Source of the DNA: Peromyscus leucopus
Lineage: Eukaryota; Chordata; Mammalia; Rodentia; Cricetidae
Length of the DNA stretch: 64,000 nt
Assembly (NCBI RefSeq): GCF_004664715.2
Contig: NC_051072.1
Coordinates: forward strand, 31,517,994-31,581,993
Direction of reading: 5' to 3'
Part shown: positions 9,990 through 22,585 of the stretch, one piece after another
Layout of the letters: each line of letters begins with the position of its first letter
Position numbering within the stretch: the first letter of the stretch is position 1
Notes under the pieces: generated by a model
Database searches by the model: none
Seen by the model: the letters and a program-made list of their open reading frames with translations, nothing else
Told to the model about the DNA's origin: nothing
Translations under genes and position numbers: made by a program

Positions 9990-12900
9990 AAAAGAGCATA
10001 ACTATAGATTTAAGTGTTCAGTCATGGGAGAGAGAATCAGGCTTTCTGTACACAGTCCATCCCTTGAAAAGGCTTGACATCAGATTAGAAGGATTTCCAA
10101 TACAGCAAATGGGAGCTAAGAGAATTTCTCCTCAAAAGAACTTGATTTCAACTGCTTATTGCATTAATTCATTCCATACATGTTTTTGATTATCAAATCC
10201 TTCCTACTCAACATAGGCCTCCTAAGTAAATGTCCTGCTTTATTTCAATGCCCTTTCAGAGCACTCCGTAAAATACTCAGTTAAGTGTGGTGAACCCGTA
10301 AGACTGAGTGTTATTCAGGTTAGGACTTGGGACTGTTATGTAACTGTTTCCCTCCTGAAAACCAGGCTTTTCTCAGGGAAACAGCAATGGATAGCCAACA
10401 TTCACTGAGGAGCCAATAAACAGTCTTAGGTTTTCTAAGGCATCCAGGGGACTCCTCCCTAAGTGACTCTTCTCCGAGAAGATCCGGGCTACAACAGTGC
10501 TAATGTGTCTCTGGCCCATCTGCTTCAGGTCTGTACTTCTATTTAAAGTAGATGGATTTGCATCAACTTCCTTGCTCCCGACAGATAAAAAATAGCAAAT
10601 ATCTTTTCTGAAACTTTGGAAATCTCAAGACCCATGATTCAGGGAATGGCATAAAGAATCATCATGATATATTGAGAGTTTCCAAGACAAAATTGCTGAT
10701 GCTATGAGGTTTGATTCATGCAAACACTTTTAAAGGAACAGTGTAGGCATTCCTTTTAATCCTTTCGTCCTGTAAGTTCTCAGAAACAAACTGATAATAG
10801 TACAATATTGTAGGAAGCACAGAAGTCCTTGTGCTCACAGACAAAACTGGGGAGTTCAGGAGTGTTTAACATGCATTATTGTCTTTTCAAAAGAAGAGAT
10901 GTTATAACCTGTTTTCCACCCAAAAGGCTGGGTATGAATGTAGTTAATAGCTGATGGTCTCTGTGCTCCTCTGGACTCTGATGTTTATCTCAGTCACCCT
11001 CCCTAGACCCTTAACTTGAACACTGTTTCTCGGTCAATAGAACAGATCTTAATACGTTACAAATGGGAGCGAGATGGTTTAATAGCCTGATGACTTTTGT
11101 GCTATCTGTATGACTGAGATGAAACCAGATCCTTTCCCAGACCTTAAGATGTCACATGTAGTTAATCTATAGAACCCCATCTTTTATGGAAGAGGTCACA
11201 TGTACTTTGAAAAGAATTTCAATGTAATCATATCTTAAGCTATGCTGCCAAAGGGGATTCAGTAATTTCCAAATTGTGCTTTACCTAACGATGCCTACAA
11301 TAAATTGGTCAGATTCTAGGAGTTTGAACCAACACTGTCTACTGAGTCATGTTGATCTGGAATCTTTGAGGCTCTTTACCTTACTGGCCATGGTGGTCTT
11401 AGAGACCCCCACAGCTATGTGTGTAAAGCCATTTGTAATACACAGAATAGTCAGGTACAGCCTCATCTGATTTCAATCTTGCCCGGGAAACTCCAGCGTT
11501 TCACTTCCATTTTTATAGATGATGAAAGTGAAGCAACATGAAACATTTTTACAAAGTCCTCCCCTCAAGCTTCACGCTTCCACAAGCTGAGCCACATTAC
11601 TTTTTCAATCATGCCATTCCACTAACGTTCTTTGCTGCTACACTGCTCTGGTTTTGCTGTATTCTATCCTGGTGTCTGAGAAAAATAATATTGCTAATGA
11701 GGTACTTTTCTATAACAGGCTTGCCATGTGATGGCAATTTCCACCTTGAATCAGAGCAGAGTAGGAAAAATAACAAAGGAAGAATCACGAAGAGTACCTG
11801 CTGATGATAGCACAGGCTGTGGATGGGGCCGGGATGGAAAATTCTGGAAACACGCCTAAGGCTTCTCTTAAGAGCTATACAGCACTTTGTGGGTAGGCAC
11901 CGGAACCATTTTTCTTTAGTCATCAGTAGATGGCAATGATATAGAAGGTAGGGCTGTACTAAGCAGTTTTCGGAGAGGTAATGCTAGAAAAGGGCCTGGG
12001 AGTTTGTTTGTGTTACCTCAATTTATATGCAACCTTATATGCAATTTATATGCTTTATGGTACAGCATTCAATAAGAATGGCTTAGCCTGATAATAAGTA
12101 TAAGCTATAACCTTCCAGAGTGCCCTTATATCTTTGTAGCCTCAGCAGAGGCCTCATAACCATCAGGATTGATTCGTGCCATTCTGTCCTAACAAGGCTG
12201 CATTTTAAAGGGTTTTTTTCCCCCATTGCTGCAGTGAGCACCAATGTAGCTAGGTGGCTTTGCTTCAATCACATTCTTGCCATTATAATCTAATCTCATA
12301 TGTTTCCTGCCAATTTCCCCAAGTATAAGCTTTAATCTGACATTTCAGAAAACAGAATTTCAAATATCAAATCTGCAGCTCATAGTTCTCTCCTTGAAAA
12401 TAAAAAAAAAAAAAGAAACACTCAAGCTGTGCCAATATTGGGTTTCCAGATTCATTTATTCTATCGAAAATTTAGTAATATGTTAACAGAAAAAAAAAAC
12501 TCTGAAGTCACTCTGAAATGTGACTGTAAAATTTTAATTTGAACTGGAAGTCGGGTAGTATCTGCTGGTTGTGTCGAATTTTAGATACAATTATGATATT
12601 ACTTTTAAAGAAAATATTTTTGTCACTCTCAAATTATTTGTGTTTGTTAACTTCTTTTAGATTTAGAACAAAAGTGCGGGGAGTCAAAATAATTCTGTCA
12701 ACTTAATCATACTGTGTTCTTAACCATTCTACAAAAGATTTCAAACACAAAAATCTTCATATGATTCTATCACCCATTGTCATGCCAACCCATTGCCACT
12801 TAATTCAAGAATCAAAGTACAATTCTAATTTTAGTGGGTTCTTTCTTTTTGCATAATATACTTTTTTAGCTGAGATATATTTACATTGTATTCTCCTTTC

Positions 12901-12998
12901 TCTTTCCTCCCTCCAGTGCCTTTCACGTACCCCACCGCATCTCTCACTCTCAAAATTATGGCCTCTTTTTCTTCTTTAACTGTTACACACAGACACAC
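9990..12998. other. No supported feature
   Basis: Three kilobases of apparently unique AT-rich DNA. Reading frames are short and unrelated to known families, and I see no SINE or LINE. Short A runs occur at 12400 and 12490. Confidence 0.5.
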
Positions 12999-13012
12999 AG
13001 AGAGAGAGACAC

Positions 13013-13084
<72 letters not shown>
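12999..13084 (+). repeat. (GA)n microsatellite
   Basis: GA dinucleotide run with two interruptions, directly abutting the truncated LTR on its right. Confidence 0.97.
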
Positions 13085-13088
<4 letters not shown>

Positions 13089-13103
13089 TATATATACATA
13101 TAT

Positions 13104-13436
13104 GTGTGAGTTCAAGGCCACACTGGAAATAGCCAAGCATGGTGACTCACGCCTTTAATCCCAGGAAGTAATGGCAGGAGGCAGAAAGGTATTTAAGGTG
13201 TGAGCATGAGGAACTATAGGCCAGTTAAGCTTTCAGTCTTTTGAGAAGCAGTTCAGCAGAGATTCATTCTGGATGAGAACTCAGAGGCTTCCAGTCTGAG
13301 GAAACAGGATCAGCTGAGGAACTGGTGAGGTGAGGAAGCTGTGGCTTATTCTGCTTCTCTGATCTTCCAGCATTCACCCCAATACCTGGTCCAGGTTTGT
13401 TTTTTATTAATAAGACCCTTTAAGATTCATGCTACA
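13104..13436 (+). mobile_element. 5'-truncated copy of the LTR seen at 42404
   Basis: From GTGAGTTCAAGGCCACACTGG to ATTCATGCTACA this matches the right-hand two thirds of the LTR at 42404-42921, with shared blocks GAGATTCATTCTGGATGAG, TTCCAGTCTGAGGAAACAGG and GAAGCTGTGGCTTATTCTGC. The left third is missing and is replaced by a GA microsatellite and a short TATA/CATA stretch. No TSD can be defined because the left end is lost. Confidence 0.75.
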
Positions 13437-13622
13437 TGCCTACATAAGTTTGTGTATGCCATGTAGGTATAGGCAGTGCCAACAGAGGTCAGAGAGCATT
13501 GGATCCGCTGGGGCTGGAGTTACTGGTGGTTATGAGCCTCTGCCATCGATGCTGGGAAATAAACTCAGGTCCTCTACAAGAACAGGAAGTGCTCCTAACC
13601 ACTGAGCTACCTCTCCAGCCCC
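13437..13622 (-). repeat. B3-type SINE, minus strand
   Basis: The minus strand begins GGGGCTGGAGAGGTAGCTCA, the tRNA-derived head of B2/B3 elements with an A box, and continues with the B3 body (CAGTAACTCCAGCCCCAGC, CTCTGACCTCTGTTGGCAC). It abuts the truncated LTR directly. Confidence 0.75.
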
Positions 13623-13714
13623 AAGACAATACTTTTAACTAATACTTATATTATTTATGTGTTGCAATATCTGCTGTTGTGCATTAATGTGTCTAACCAA
13701 CAGTATCTATTCTA

Positions 13715-13850
13715 GAGCTGCTGGAATGACTCAGTGGGTAAAAGTCCCTGCCACAAAGCCCTAGGAGTTAACCTTGGTCTCCAGAATCCACAATAGTGGA
13801 AGAAGAGAATTGACTCCCTTGAGTTGCCTTCTGACTTCCACATTATTTCA
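13715..13850 (+). repeat. Diverged tRNA-derived SINE (B2/B3 group)
   Basis: GCTGGAATGACTCAGTGGGTAAAAGTCCCTG is a degraded SINE head, followed by TGGTCTCCAGAATCCACAAT and TTGCCTTCTGACTTCCACAT. The subfamily is uncertain. Confidence 0.5.
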
Positions 13851-13984
13851 CTTTTCCATCTAAATTATAGGAGTGGGAAATATGGCTTATAGTCGCATGA
13901 CTAAGATCCAGTATTGGACAATTGTGAATGCACAGGTCCACTTAGGACATGGCATTTAGAAAAATCGTTTTAAGATTAATTTTA

Positions 13985-14220
13985 GGCAGTAGGAGTGATG
14001 ACTCAGCATTTAAGAGCATCTACCACTTTTGCAAAGAATAAGAATTTGGTTCAAAGATTCCCACCTCAGGCAGCTTATAACCACCTGTGACTCCACCTCC
14101 AGATCTGACCGGACACCCTCCTTGGCCCCCTTGGATACCTACACTGAAGTGTACATACATACATACATACATACATACATACATACATACATACACAGAC
14201 AAATAAAAAACATTAAACTA
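13985..14220 (+). repeat. Diverged B2/B3-group SINE with (CATA)n tail
   Basis: The head GGAGTGATGACTCAGCATTTAAGAGCATC matches the B2-group A-box region in degraded form. The tail holds (ACAT)10 at 14152-14194 and an A-rich end. The open frames across it come from the repeat. Confidence 0.6.
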
Positions 14221-14249
14221 TTATTTAAAATGTAGTATTTATTTCATTT

Positions 14250-14449
14250 TTGTTATGTGTACCTGTGGGATGTGGGATACGTACACATGGGAATACAGGT
14301 ACCTATAGAGTCCAGAAGAGGGCTATCAGATCCTGTGGAGCTGGAGTTACATGTGGTTTTGAGTTGGGGACACAGGTGCTTGAAAACAGCCTCAGGTCCT
14401 CTGCAAGAGCAGGACACGCTCTTAACCGCTGGACCGTCTCTCCAGTCCC
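14250..14449 (-). repeat. B3-type SINE, minus strand
   Basis: The minus strand starts GGGACTGGAGAGACGGTCCA and GCGGTTAAGAGCGTG, then the B3 body (CTGTGTCCCCAACTC, AACTCCAGCTCCACAGG). Two reading frames of 70-77 codons crossing it are by-products of the SINE. Confidence 0.75.
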
Positions 14450-15869
14450 AAGAGAAATGTAGAAATCAAGACAACTTTATAATGAAATAGCATGGTCCTT
14501 AGTAAGCAGACTAGACCATTTGGAAAAAAAAACAGAGCATCTGCAGTTTTTCCAATTGGGGTCCCAGGGATATCAATTAGAGATGGAAAATTGAGAGAGT
14601 ATCCTGTAGCTAACTGCTCAGCTCCTATGCTTGTCCCAGAGTGCTTGGTCACACCTCAAAAGGAGAGCACAGAAATGTCAGCATAGTCAGGGAAGGAACT
14701 AGAGTTCCCTTGCTGCTCAGCAAGAATGCAGAGCGGGTGACACAAACTTTCTGGACTATTGTTTGTTTTCGAAATCAAGAAGCCCCTGCAATATTCCTCT
14801 CAACCTGTTTTCATTGAGCACATACGAACAAGTATTGCCCCAGGCATGCTGGAAACAGCTCAAATGTACAACTTGAAATGTCAGTATAAGCTTACAAAAA
14901 AAAAAAAAAAATACAAGCAAAATTTACATTTGAATTATTATACTAATGTTCACTTTAATGTAAAAGTGATTTGGACCACCCACAACTTAAATTACTAATA
15001 CTTTTCATTAATCCTTAATTAAAATTAATACTCTCAAAGATAGTTCCTTACTTATTTCTAACTTTGTATCTCTAAGCCTGCCTATTCCTACCCCAGCACA
15101 CTTCAACTAGTCACAAGTTAGAGAAGTATGAACAATCTGAGGTATGAACACCAATCTGAAGTTGCCTGGGTGAGGATCACTCTCCTGAGAATAGTTTCCA
15201 GGCCTCTGAAACTCTCCAGGTGGATGCCTGCTAACTCAAGCTATTAAATATTGTTTGCAGTTTATATTTCTCCTTCCTTTAATAAATAGGTAGAATGGGT
15301 GTCGTTGAGTTGTAGTTGGAAGGCAGGGAAGACAAAGAACTCACCTTTTTTAGAAACTAAGAATGCAAGGAAGATCCAGGTGTCTCTGGTCTTAGATCAT
15401 GTTCACTTCTAGACTGGCAGCAATTGGAGAAGAAGCTGAGCCCCATGTTGCCCCAACATGAAACAGTGGAGTTCTGGGCCTTGTGTCTACCAGATTACAT
15501 GCAAAGGAGAATGGAGGTTGGAAATCAGAACTAGAACTTTGACTGCATGAGGGGAGTATGGTCCCCGTGGTGAGGAAAGGTCCTATTCCCTGACTACTGG
15601 AGGAAGGAGATGGGTCACACAGCTAGCTTCTCTCCAGCATTCCCCTCTTCACTAGTCATGACCTAGTTACTCCGCTCATACACCTAACAAACTCTTCTGA
15701 AGTCAATATTGGCCTTTGAACTTCACCTGTCCACAAGGAGTGCATCTTCCTGGCTCTTGGTGCCTTAAACATAATGAGTTCTTGATAGATATTGGTTGGT
15801 TGCAAGATTAAATAATAACTACCTTTCTTTTAGATGTCAATGGTGACTCCTAGTAATATAAGTAATAAT
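14450..15869. other. No supported feature
   Basis: Unique-looking DNA. A 17-bp A run lies near 14896. No repeat or gene is recognised. Confidence 0.45.
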
Positions 15870-15870
15870 G

Positions 15871-15926
<56 letters not shown>
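15870..15926 (+). repeat. (TC)n microsatellite
   Basis: Pure CT dinucleotide run of 28 or so units. Confidence 0.97.
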
Positions 15927-15929
<3 letters not shown>

Positions 15930-17299
15930 CCTTTTCCCCACTACCTTCATTACTTGCTTTTTCCACTTCCTCAAGGGAAGTTTACTTATCATGCCAAAAT
16001 CCTTTAAAATTTTTCTATGATAGTTTCTCTTCCAATAGAAGGAGATCAGATCTACCTTTCTGTTGCCAGGTTCATTTATGTTTCGCCGAGGGAGCTTCTC
16101 AATTTTAAAACTTAATTAACACACTATTCTCAGCAGCTGTGGGCCTTGTTGAACTGTTCTTCATATTAATATCATCATTTTAAGGGAGATGTTTGAAAAA
16201 ATAACAATACCTGGTGGATTTGGATTATGTATATTATACAATTCAGCTGGCTAAATTACAATAAGTTGGAAGGATGTGTGCATAAAATACATGTTTCATT
16301 CATTAGGCCCCTTTTCTCACAACATACATGCAATTTTAAAAAGAAAAAGAGATGAGACAACTTGAAGTATGAAAGAAACACTAGGTCCTCTTCAATAAAG
16401 TATGACTGTTTGATTATTTTCCCTAAGTCTTTGCCAGCACAAGTTGGAAAACATCAATCAGTTTTTATCTGCCTCTACCTAGCATGCAAGACAGATGGAA
16501 ACCTCAGACATGAATGTTATTAGTCAAGATATAGGTCATTTGGAAAAGTATTTTGTGGGGCGGACATGAATCGGTCAGAGTTCAGAACAAATGCAGAAAG
16601 TGGAATGATGTCATTGGTTCAGTCAGCTGAGACAGGTGGACCAGAGACTAATTCCCACACTGTCTGCATGTCTGTCAGACAGAATTAATGATGGATTCCA
16701 AACAAAATATGACTTGTTGTTTGACTCTGGAAAACAAATTACTTTGCAAGGTCATTGCGTGTGAACACCACACACTTTATTAACCACAAGCTGAGACAGT
16801 CACCTGGGAAATTCATTTGAATTTGATAAGCCCCCAAGAAATGATCAGGTTTTTACATTTTTAATTTAGTTGCCATCATTCTTCATAGGTATAAATATGC
16901 TTATTTGCCTTCATAAGATCAATTTGTTACATCGATGGTGGTAAAAATACAGACCTATGGGCAAAAATTCATCTCCACACAGCCAAAAAAAACATATAAA
17001 CAGTGTGTGTTTTTAATGATAAAGTGTGCAAGTATAAAGTGTTTTACACGTACGGTATCATTTAATTATTAAAATATGAGAGATATAGCAACATTATTAT
17101 ATCCTGTGGATGTGAATGAACCACATTCAGTGAGAAAAATGTGTTGCCCAAGACCACTCAAGTTAAGTAGGCGGTTAGGATTGAATTCCAACCCATGTTC
17201 TCTGACACAGTATCTGTACTGTTTTGTTTCGAATTTGTCTTGAGGGTAGCTCTTATTTTCTAAGGGAGGGGATATTAAAAATGTGTCTTATATACCTAA
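15927..17299. other. No supported feature
   Basis: Unique-looking AT-rich DNA with no recognised repeat or reading frame. Confidence 0.45.
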
Positions 17300-17412
17300 G
17301 TCTGGCCCCCAACTCATTAGATAAATAGAGGTTAACCTTGAACTCCTGACCCTCCTCCCTCCACCTAACAAATGCTAAGATTACAGGTATGAACCATCAA
17401 GTCTGGCCTTGC
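17300..17412 (-). repeat. Ancient B1-like monomer, minus strand
   Basis: AACCTTGAACTCCTGACCC, GCTAAGATTACAGGTATGAA and CCATCAAGTCTGGCC are in the order of a reversed B1/7SL-derived element. The lack of young B1 diagnostic bases suggests an old monomer (proto-B1 type). Confidence 0.55.
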
Positions 17413-18826
17413 ACCATCTTGCAATAAATATTCTGCTAGCATTAGTCTGTGTTTAGAGTGGCAGACACAGAAGGACAGGTTTTGCCTGTATGAAAGGTTA
17501 ACTTTGACAAAGACAATGCTGTCCAGCCATATTTTGATGACAAGAACAAAGACTGAATGAGTATACATTCACCCAGCCCACCCGAACTTTCAGAACCTTT
17601 TTAGTTAGTATGTCAAGTTGCATTACAAAAAAAATACACTAGGTTGTAGTAAATCATCTTCATTGCCTTGTTTATTGATGTGACGGACACCATATGACAT
17701 ACAGCCTGAAAATGTCACCAAGGAGATGAGAATACGAACTTTAACAAAAATAGGTTGGAGAAAAAAACGAAGAGGAAAGTAGAAGCTGGTTATACAGGAA
17801 GCTCTGACATTCAATTCTTGTAACTTTTATAAGGAAAAGCTCTTATATGGTAATTATAGCTCCAACATGAAATTTCTTTAGTATCCCATTATAAATTGCC
17901 AAGACTACACCGTTCAGCAAAAAGTTTGCTGTTCCTCAATTTTAGTAACATGTGACTGTATTCTTCTTGTGGATTAGCAGCAATTTTATGAGTGCCATGG
18001 TAATATTGAATAACTAAGAACACATGTTTGACTCTCACGAAGATAGGTTTGGAATTTGGTAGTTCATTGTTTTCTTGCTATGTGAACTTGAAGGTACAGC
18101 TTAACTTTCTCAAGCTCTGATTTTCCCATCTCGAACAACAGTGTCTAATTTAATATAGAGAAAAATGATGCAAAGCAAGCCAAGTGCACAGTGTGGTTCC
18201 ACGTGCACAGTAAATGTCAATCATTGCAGCTGCTATTAAGTACAATAGTGTTTTTTCAGTTCCACATGTGATATTGCAAGTATGCTCACTCTCACCTGTC
18301 TTATTGATTACATCTACAACTCCTGGATGCCAGACGTGAGCAGATGATCAAGGATACACAAATTAAAATGCAGCAGATGCCCTGCAGAAGACCTGGGTTA
18401 GTTGTCCTGTGAATGGAGAAGTTTACTTTTGTTCCTCTCCAACAGTTCCCTGGTATCAAAAAAAGGCCTTAAATCTCCAAAAGAGTTTCTGCAAAACATC
18501 CAGGATACAGTCATAAGTTATTTACAATTCTATTGCTTAAAAAAAATCTCATTTTCTCATGTAAACCCTCTTTACTTCTTGTACAGAGATAGAGAAATTA
18601 TTTGACATTAATACAGTTAGTTTATTCTTAAGATTGTCTTAAAATTAATGGATTTCTATATGGGACTTCAACTCTGCTTACTCTATTATTAAAACATTTA
18701 AAAAGTGAGGAGAAGGGACCTAGAGAAATAAATGAAAAACTGAAAAGATACTACAAACAAACTCTAGCCCTTGGGTGATAGATAGTTTTTGGAGGATCAT
18801 GAAGGCCAGCCTCCTGAAATACAAAA
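17413..18826. other. No supported feature
   Basis: AT-rich, unique-looking sequence with only short chance reading frames. Confidence 0.45.
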
Positions 18827-18901
18827 TAAGGGCTGTTGATGCAGTTCAATGGTAGAGCACTCACATCACGTGCACATTCTGGGTTCCCTCCCCAGCCCTA
18901 C
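18827..18901 (+). repeat. Old ID-type SINE
   Basis: AGGGCTGTTGATGCAGTTCA, ATGGTAGAGCACTCACATCA and CTGGGTTCCCTCCCCAGCCC follow the tRNA-Ala-derived ID plan (A box then B box). It is much more diverged than the ID copy at 36258. Confidence 0.6.
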
Positions 18902-19559
18902 ACAAATGAAATAATTGTATGGGATTTAGTAGCAGAATGGAGCTGACAAAGGAAAAACATAAAAAATTTGAAAAGACAGTAAGAGAAATTATGCAATCTT
19001 CTAAAGATTTTTGTATGTTTAAATAAATAAATGAGCAAAAAAATCAGGAATCTGTTCATCAATAGCAATGACAAAGAGCAAACAATGAAGAGAACAGTCA
19101 AAAACAAACAGCAGAAAGGATATTCTAATTCTGAACATGTCAATAATTACAGTAAATGAAAAGCAACAAGCATATTTGATCTTTAGTTTAGGTCCATACA
19201 TGCTAAAGAATATTTATTTCAAGAAATATTATCTGAAAACATCCCCAATTTGGTGAAAGCTTAACCTACAGATTTGTGGAGCTAAGAAAAAACACAGAAG
19301 AACCAATGAATACATGGGGATTGGGGAGAGACATGTAAAGGTACATCATAGTTAAAGATGCACAGACATAGAAGAAGATACCCAAGTTCAACCTATGGTC
19401 TCTAAACCTACTTGTTTGTGCATGTGCATGTGCATGTGTACTCATATACACATGGCACATAGACATACATGGCACACATACACACATGGCACACACACAT
19501 ACACACGTACTCACAAACACGCACACCACACCCCAAAACTAATAACAAAGTTAAATTTA
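18902..19559. other. No gene; CATG/CACA-rich stretch
   Basis: 19420-19530 is an impure alternation of GTGCAT, CACATGG and ACACAC units. The rest is AT-rich with no recognised feature. Confidence 0.45.
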
Positions 19560-21374
19560 GTTTAAAATTTTTTAATTGCCTTATTTAAATTTTTTCATTT
19601 TACATACCAATCACAGTTCCCCCTCCCTCCCCTTTGTCTGTCCCTCCCACATCCCCTCCACTCCCCCATCCACACTTCATGGGGAGGAATGCCTCCCTTG
19701 GATAGTCAACACAGGCTGGCATACCAAGTTGGAACAGGACCAAGCCCCTTCCCCCTACATCAAGGCTGAGCAAGGCATCCCACCATAGGAAATGAGCTCC
19801 AAAAAACCAGTTCATGTACCCAGAATAAGCCCTAGTCCCACTGCCTGGGGTCCCACAAACAGATCAAGTCACCCAACTGTCACCCACATTCAGAGGAACT
19901 AATTCGGTCACATGCAGGCTCCCCAGCTGTCAGTCTAGAGTCCATGAGCTCCCACTAGCTCAGGTCAGCTGTCTCTGTAGTTTTCCTTATCATGATCTTG
20001 ACACCCACCCCCCTACCCCACCCCCACCTTGCTCCTATACTCGATCATCTCTTTCTTCAACTGAACTTCAGGAGCTCAGTCCAATGCTTGGCTGTGGACC
20101 ACTGCATCTGCTTTCATCAGTGACTATACATAGGTTCTATGATGACAATTAGGGTAGTCACTAATCTGATTACAGGAGAAGGCTAGTTCAGGCACCATCT
20201 CCACCATTGCTAGAAGTCTTAGCTGGGGTCCTCCTTGTAGGTTCCTGGGGATATCACTTTCTCCCTAACCCCATAATGGCTCCCTCTCTCAAGATATCTC
20301 TTTCATTGCTCTCCCTCTTTGTCCCTACCCCACCCTGGCCATCATAATTCCTCATGTTCCCACCCCCCATACCCTCCCCTCTACCCCTCCTTCCAGTTTA
20401 CCCAGATCTTAACCATTTCCCCTTTGTGGGGCAATCCATGTGTGTCCCTCCTATTGTCCTCTTCTTTACCTAGCTTCTCTGGGGTCATGGATTGTAGCCT
20501 AGTTACCCTTTGCTTTGTGTCTAATATCCACTCGTGAGTGAGTATATACCATGTTTGTCTTTCTGGGTCTGGGTTACCTCACTTGGGATGATATTTTCTA
20601 GTTCCATCCATTTGCTTACAAATTTCATGATGTCATTGTCTTTTACTTCTGGGTAATACCCCATTGTGTAAATGTACCATATTTTCTGTATCCATTCTTC
20701 AGTTGAGGGGCATCTAGGTTGTTTCTGGGTTCGGGCTATTACAAATAATGCTTCTATGAATATAAATTGAGCAAGTGTCCTTGTAGGATGATTGAGCATC
20801 ATTTGGGTATATGCCCAAGAGTGGTATTGCTAGGTTTTGAGGTAGATTACCAATTTTCTGAGAAACCACTATACTGACTTATACAGAGTGGCTGTACAAG
20901 ATTGCATTCCCACCAACAGTGGAGGAATGTTCCCCTCACTCTATATCCTCTCCAACATAAGCTGTCATCAGTGTTTTTTATGTTAGCCATTCTGATAGGT
21001 GTAAGATGGTATCTCACAGTCGTTTTGACTTGCATTTCCCTGATGACTAAGGAAGTTGAGCAATTCCTTAAATGTCTTTCAGCCATTTGAGAGTCTCCTT
21101 TTGAGATCTGTTTAGATCTGTACCCCATTTTAATTGAGTTATTTGGTATTTTGATGTCTAGTTTCTTGAATTCTTTATATATTTTGGAGATCAGTCCTCT
21201 GTCAGATGTGGGGTTGGTAAAGATCTGTCCCATTTCTGTAAGCTGCCATTTTTTTCTTATTGACCATGTCCTTTGCCTTACAGAAGCTTCTTGTTTCAGG
21301 AGGTCCCATTTATCAATTGTTAATCTCAGTGTCTGTGCTATTGGTGTTATATTTAAGAAGTGGTCTCCTGTGCT
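19560..21374 (-). pseudogene. Rodent L1, minus strand: ORF2 C-terminal remnant and 3' UTR
   Basis: Read from the minus strand, ORF2 enters near 21370 at the segment equivalent to 'HFLNITP.AQTLR' of other rodent L1s. It runs through INPTSDRGLISKIYKE-like and HLRNCSTSLVIREMQ blocks and ends at a TAG at 20521-20523 after QTQKDKHG. At least one frame break lies between the readable segments 21233-20847 and 20802-20521. The C-terminal zinc-knuckle-like motif (C-x3-C-x7-H-x4-C) reads CWRGY...HCWWEC, so its second cysteine is replaced by tyrosine. The 3' UTR (19560-20520) includes the CT-rich (minus-strand purine-rich) tracts usual for L1 3' UTRs, then an AT-rich end. No TSD is visible, and the 5' border coincides with an inversion breakpoint. 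Confidence 0.85.
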
Positions 21375-21472
21375 ACTATTCTACTATTAGTTTCTAGTTG
21401 AATTCCATTAAGAGTAAAGAAAATATACTTTGTATGATTTAATTTCATTATTTATTTATTTATTTATTTATT

Positions 21473-21619
21473 GGTTTTTCGAGACAGGGTTTCTCTGTGT
21501 AGCTTTGCGCCTCTCCTGGAACTCACTTGGTAGCCCAGGCTGGCCTCGAACTCACAGAGATCCACCTGGCTCTGCCTCCCAAGTGATGGGATTAAAGGCG
21601 TGCGCCACCACCGCTCAGC
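21473..21619 (-). repeat. Young cricetid-type B1 SINE, minus strand
   Basis: Full-length B1 in reverse with the GTAGCTTTGCGCCTCTCCTG and TTGGTAGCCCAGGCTGGCC diagnostics. A (TTTA)n-rich tail lies at 21447-21472. It sits between an older B1 (21632) and the L1M fragment it originally flanked. An imperfect TSD (AATAAATAATG / AAATTATAATG, minus strand) is plausible. Confidence 0.85.
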
Positions 21620-21631
21620 CATTATAATTTA

Positions 21632-21770
21632 TTTTTTAAGACAGAGTTTCTTTGTGTATCCCTGGTTGTCCTGGCTCTGTAGACCAGGCTGGCCTCAAAC
21701 TAACAGAGATCTGCCTGTCTCTGCCTCCTGAGTTTTAATATTAAAGGCATGTGCCACCACTGCCAGGTAA
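21632..21770 (-). repeat. Old B1 SINE, minus strand (left arm of inverted duplication)
   Basis: A reversed B1 with AGACAGAGTTTCTTTGTG and TAGACCAGGCTGGCCTC. It shares the unusual TTAATAyTAAAACTCAGG substitution run with the B1 at 22471 on the other strand, which identifies the two as copies of the same insertion. Confidence 0.8.
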
Positions 21771-22470
21771 ATTTGTTAATATATGATTTATGATTCGTTG
21801 CATATTTTACTTTAGCAATATTTCACATGCATTTTAAAAGAAGGAGATATGTCCCTTTCCTTGAAGGAGTGCTGTGGAAGTCAAAGATAGCTTAAGGTTT
21901 AATAATATTGGTCAGTTTTAGAGCATTGTTCATTTTCTATTTACTACTTCTATTAACTGCTGAGAAAGTACTGTTGAAGTCTCAATTATATTTATGGATT
22001 TCCTGTTTTTCATTTAGTTGCATCAGTTTTTGCTTCATGAACTTGAAGGTTTGGTTGGATAAATTCAGGTTTAAGATAGCTAAATCTTGATAAATTGATT
22101 TATTTCTCAACTCATAATATACTGTCCCTTACCCCTGGTATTTTTCTCTGCCTTGTCATATACATTGTCTGATATAAATACAACCATTTTCACTTTTTTT
22201 CTGATTAATTTCCATGTTATCTGTATTTCTGCCATAGTACTATTAGCCTACCTGTATGTTATTTTGAAATGAAATTCTTGCAGATAGCATAGAGTTAGAT
22301 TCATTTCAAATCCATATAGAAGATTATTGATTTATGTTTGCTTGATTTTATTTAATGTAATTATTAACATGTTTGTGATTATAGCTACCATTTTCTTTTT
22401 ATTTCTAATAATTCTTCACATTTTTGTATTTTCTGTCTCTTCTGACTTTTCTTTTGGTTTCTTAAAAAAA
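21771..22470 (-). mobile_element. Ancient L1 (L1M-like) endonuclease region, inverted
   Basis: The minus strand contains a degraded L1 ORF2 N-terminal segment. The region around 22150-22330 reads back as AACGGTTGTATTTATATCAG-like and AGGCAGAG blocks, which correspond to the 'IYIRQ...' stretch of L1 endonuclease domains. It is oriented opposite to the rest of the ancient L1 at 22590-26170, and the two pieces are adjacent parts of one ORF2. Stops are frequent. Identification is by position and degraded similarity. Confidence 0.5.
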
Positions 22471-22585
22471 TTAATACTAAAACTCAGGAGGCAGAGGTAG
22501 ACAGATCTCTATTAGTTTGAGGCCATCCTGGTCTATAAAGCAAGTTCCAGGACAGCCAGGGATACACAAAGAAACTCTGTCTCTG
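22471..22585 (+). repeat. Partial old B1 SINE, + strand (right arm of inverted duplication)
   Basis: A B1 lacking its first third: it starts at TTAATACTAAAACTCAGGAG and ends CTCTGTCTCTGAAAAAAAA. It is the opposite-strand partner of the B1 at 21632-21770. Confidence 0.8.
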